64,000 bases of DNA, taken from JABDGV01 sp964577935 (GTDB taxonomy: Bacteria; Chlamydiota; Chlamydiia; Chlamydiales; FEN-1388). Where the stretch lies: the NCBI GenBank assembly GCA_964577935.1, contig CAZOAJ010000001.1, forward strand, positions 144,556 through 208,555, given 5' to 3'. Below, in pieces: positions 61,612 to 64,000 of this stretch. A model generated the notes under the pieces. It saw only the letters and a list, made by a program, of their open reading frames with translations, was not told where the DNA came from and did not search any database. The position numbers and the translations under genes were made by a program. Each line of letters opens with the position of its first letter. Position 1 is the first letter of the stretch.

Positions 61612-63807
61612 TTAGTCAGGAAGCCTATGCGAAATGCAGTAATATTTAATCTCTTGAAGACTCTTTAAGTTATTTAAGAGAATCTTGAGTTCATCAAGGG
61701 GAATATTCATAAAGGCTGTTCGAATAAGATCCCATGATAGTTCGAATATTTGGAACGCTTCGCTTAGTTGATAAGCCTCTTGTGCTGATTTAGAGCTATT
61801 TTCCTTCTTAAGTGCCTCTATGACGGACGTATGTATCAATCTCTCTTTGATAAGATCACCATCTTCTTCAGATATTGGTTTAATCAATTTAAGAATCCTG
61901 ATCATCAATCCTTCTTCTTTTGGTGTATGAATGTGTATCTTTGTAAAAAGGATCTGTGCTCGCTGAATAGTTGGTTTAAGAAACGAATTTAAGAAAGAGA
62001 GTTTGTCATAAGAATCGATCCAGAAATAGAACTGTTCCTTTAAATGTCGGGGTATAGATATTTTTACCTCATAATCCTGTATCAGAAATGATTTGAAGAT
62101 TTGGTCTGCGAGTTGACGTATTTTTTCAGATTGCATCTCCTTTTGCTCAAGAACTATGAAAATAGCGCTTTGGAGACGTTTTACTTCACTTAAGCATCCA
62201 TCCATAGGGTTTGTAAGTTCTGTGCTTGCCTCTTGAAGAAGTAATTGAACGGAGAGAGCTTTTTCGTGAGACATGTTGCTTGCATAGCAACTCTCGATGT
62301 ATTGCAAGGTTTGCTCTACTTTTTCAATTTGTTTGATCCACCCAGCATGACGTACTTTGAAGGTAGAATTATTGAGGGCTTTAATTGTCTGGCGAACGAG
62401 TGTGAAGGATTGTTGGTCATAAAGTTCATCAGGCAGAAGCGAACAAAGAATTTTATTCCTGAATTGAGGATCCATTACTGGTATAACTTTGCTTCTTCCT
62501 TTAACCTCAAGGATGGATAGAAATTCTCTGGCTAAAATAACCAGCAGGTATTTCACATCACTGTTAGATGTGTTTATGAATTCCTTAGAAAGAGAGCATA
62601 GAAGTATTTGAAGTTCATTTTCTGAAATATACTTTGCAAAGCCTTGAAGGTAATAGGCAAGTTTTTGAGGGGTATTTGCATAGGGTAATAAAGCTTCTGT
62701 GAGCTCATCGTTATCTAATTTAGGTGCCACAGTCTCAAAAATAGATTTAATTAATTGATCATTGCCTTGTGCGTATTGGAGAAGTCTTTGAATGAAGCTG
62801 AGGGTCATAGCTCCTTTTTTGCTGATGATTACCCTGGCTGCTGTCTGAAATATACCTACATAGTTAGGGTCGTTAATGACAGCTTCATTGAATTTTTGTG
62901 TAGTAGGGGAGTTTGGGTAGAGACTGCCTTTTTGTATGCTGTGAGCGATGATGTCTGAAATATTTTCAGAACTTGCTATGACGTTAAATATGCGGGGTAT
63001 TTCAGAATGTATTTTTTTTATTATAGCTTGATGTGTTTCTATCTGCCGGCATGAGAGCCGCATTTCTTCATGCCCTTTCACAATTGTATCAAGTAATTGA
63101 TCATTGAGAAAATGGTTTGAAAGATCAGCAAGAAATGTGTCGGACTCATCGGTTATACTCGACATCATAGAAGTGATCGATTCTATGTGGAGCTTTAGTC
63201 CTTGATTGATCATATCAAAATATGATGGAACTCGATCTAGTTGACAGAGTATTAAGAAGATAGAGTCGGCCTTTTTCTCTATTTCTGAGGGGCTTTCATA
63301 ATGAGTGTTAGAAATCATTGCCTCTGCTTGAGTAATTAGCTCAATATTTTGATTGATGCGAGCTTTGAGTAAAGAGAGCGAGCAAAGATCTTCTACACAT
63401 TCTAGGGGGAGTCCAAGGAGTTGCATTTGTTCTTGTGTAGATAACTCTCTCTTTTTGATCTCTGTCAAAAGCTCATTTTCATGTAGGTTTTTATGCTTAA
63501 ACTTATTTTTAATCTGTTGAGAGAGATGTATTAGCTGATCAGAAGAGCATTTGGAAAAAATCTTTGAGGTAAGTGAATGCTCCACGACTTCAATAAGGGC
63601 AATTAAGCATTTTGAATCAAGATTTGGAACTTGTTCTAAAGCAGATTTGAGTATTTCTTCTTTACGCGAACGGATTAACTCCTCGGTAAATTCGTAGGTA
63701 AGTTCGTATGTTTGTTCAAAATCTTGTGGATACAAATTTTCAATATCAGCCCACATGTCTTCTTGGGTGTTAAATGAGCCTGAACTTATTGGACTCGTTG
63801 GATTCAT
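61612..63807 (-). CDS. Large helical protein of unknown function
   Basis: The 731-residue protein has no signal peptide or membrane segment. The N-terminus is Ser/Pro/Thr-rich (MNPTSPISSGSFNTQ), then acidic. The rest is predicted almost wholly helical with repeated leucine-rich amphipathic segments (ALIEVVEHSLTSKIF, LIHLSQQIKNKF, LDTIVKGHEEMRL), suggesting an alpha-solenoid or coiled bundle. No known domain is recognised. A disordered Ser-rich start plus helical body is a frequent layout of type III effectors in this group; that is inference. It stands alone between sufE (convergent) and a divergent partial gene. Confidence 0.75.
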   Translation of the reverse strand: MNPTSPISSGSFNTQEDMWADIENLYPQDFEQTYELTYEFTEELIRSRKEEILKSALEQVPNLDSKCLIALIEVVEHSLTSKIFSKCSSDQLIHLSQQIKNKFKHKNLHENELLTEIKKRELSTQEQMQLLGLPLECVEDLCSLSLLKARINQNIELITQAEAMISNTHYESPSEIEKKADSIFLILCQLDRVPSYFDMINQGLKLHIESITSMMSSITDESDTFLADLSNHFLNDQLLDTIVKGHEEMRLSCRQIETHQAIIKKIHSEIPRIFNVIASSENISDIIAHSIQKGSLYPNSPTTQKFNEAVINDPNYVGIFQTAARVIISKKGAMTLSFIQRLLQYAQGNDQLIKSIFETVAPKLDNDELTEALLPYANTPQKLAYYLQGFAKYISENELQILLCSLSKEFINTSNSDVKYLLVILAREFLSILEVKGRSKVIPVMDPQFRNKILCSLLPDELYDQQSFTLVRQTIKALNNSTFKVRHAGWIKQIEKVEQTLQYIESCYASNMSHEKALSVQLLLQEASTELTNPMDGCLSEVKRLQSAIFIVLEQKEMQSEKIRQLADQIFKSFLIQDYEVKISIPRHLKEQFYFWIDSYDKLSFLNSFLKPTIQRAQILFTKIHIHTPKEEGLMIRILKLIKPISEEDGDLIKERLIHTSVIEALKKENSSKSAQEAYQLSEAFQIFELSWDLIRTAFMNIPLDELKILLNNLKSLQEIKYYCISHRLPD

Positions 63808-63970
63808 TGTGTTCAGTCCTTTTATTGTTGCTTGCGTCGGATTGGTATAATATAATTTTTTCTTTCACAAGTCACTGAAAACCAACGTCTTATAAAATTC
63901 AAAATACAATTTCGTTGACGAAAGAATTCACGCTGCGCTAGAAGCTCTTTCCAATTTTGGTTTTTACTCT

Positions 63971-64000
63971 ATGCGATCCCTCCTGAAATTGGCTCTCCTC
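63971..64000 (+). CDS. Possible start of an exported protein, cut by the window edge
   Basis: ATG at 63971 begins a frame MRSLLKLALL that stays open to the edge and looks like the start of a signal peptide. No strong ribosome site is seen, and only ten codons are visible, so this is tentative. Confidence 0.25.
   Translation, partial: MRSLLKLALL

Overview
The window looks like chromosome from an obligate intracellular bacterium of the order Chlamydiales, most likely outside the genus Chlamydia (an amoeba-associated 'environmental' chlamydia). The reasons are a signal peptidase I of about 650 residues with the large chlamydial-type insert, a fused AroD-AroE enzyme inside a complete aroB/DE/A/K/C cluster, the kdsA-lptC-lptA-lptB block, phoH beside a SWIM-motif protein and an SH3-domain protein, ileS close to lepB, pheT followed by a MORN-like lipoprotein, and several large lineage-specific proteins of unknown function. 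As I recall, kdsA/lptB, phoH, ileS-lepB, pheT and the aro genes have similar local neighbours in Chlamydia trachomatis. The DNA is A+T-rich. The genus cannot be fixed from sequence reading alone.

Layout. 0-3.4 kb: an edge-truncated unknown gene and a very large DHH/CBS phosphoesterase. 3.7-7.7 kb: tRNA-Arg(UCU), folK, kdsA and the LPS-transport genes lptC, lptA and lptB. 7.8-16.7 kb: mostly accessory genes: a membrane-anchored endonuclease/exonuclease/phosphatase-fold enzyme, a RelA/SpoT-like candidate toxin with a small partner, a copper-type P-ATPase, a HAD hydrolase, an aminotransferase whose PLP lysine is replaced by arginine, and a leucine-rich-repeat protein. 16.9-18.4 kb: an unusual ndk - glutamine amidotransferase - ndk operon in which the second kinase has a signal peptide. 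18.7-28.5 kb: housekeeping (pheT, MORN-like lipoprotein, SH3 protein, SWIM protein, phoH, Dps-like protein, DEAD-box helicase). 29-31.8 kb: a two-gene operon of an exported thioredoxin-reductase-like flavoprotein and an exported glucose-6-phosphate dehydrogenase. 32-43.8 kb: dus, then an accessory stretch with an MFS transporter, FosA-like enzyme, two exported methyltransferases, an exported HIT protein, two GNATs, a spectinomycin phosphotransferase-like APH(9), MepB, a small P-loop kinase and an AbiE toxin-antitoxin pair with a 33-bp perfect inverted repeat at its promoter. This stretch lies just past the 3' end of tmRNA (44.0-44.5 kb). 44.5-52.2 kb: ileS, a HAD phosphatase, an exported phospholipase D-like protein, lepB and an exported unknown. 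52.2-57.6 kb: the shikimate cluster. 57.6-64 kb: two lipoproteins, the nicotinamide-salvage pair pncB-pncA, sufE and a large helical unknown.

The strongest unexplained pattern is a group of enzymes from normally cytosolic families (nucleoside diphosphate kinase, thioredoxin-reductase-like protein, glucose-6-phosphate dehydrogenase, two SAM methyltransferases, a HIT hydrolase) that each begin with a clean Sec-type signal peptide and have no usable downstream start, while the housekeeping enzymes around them do not. This suggests a set of metabolic enzymes re-targeted to the periplasm, inclusion lumen or host. Exported G6PDH next to an exported flavin reductase suggests an NADPH-linked system outside the cytoplasm.
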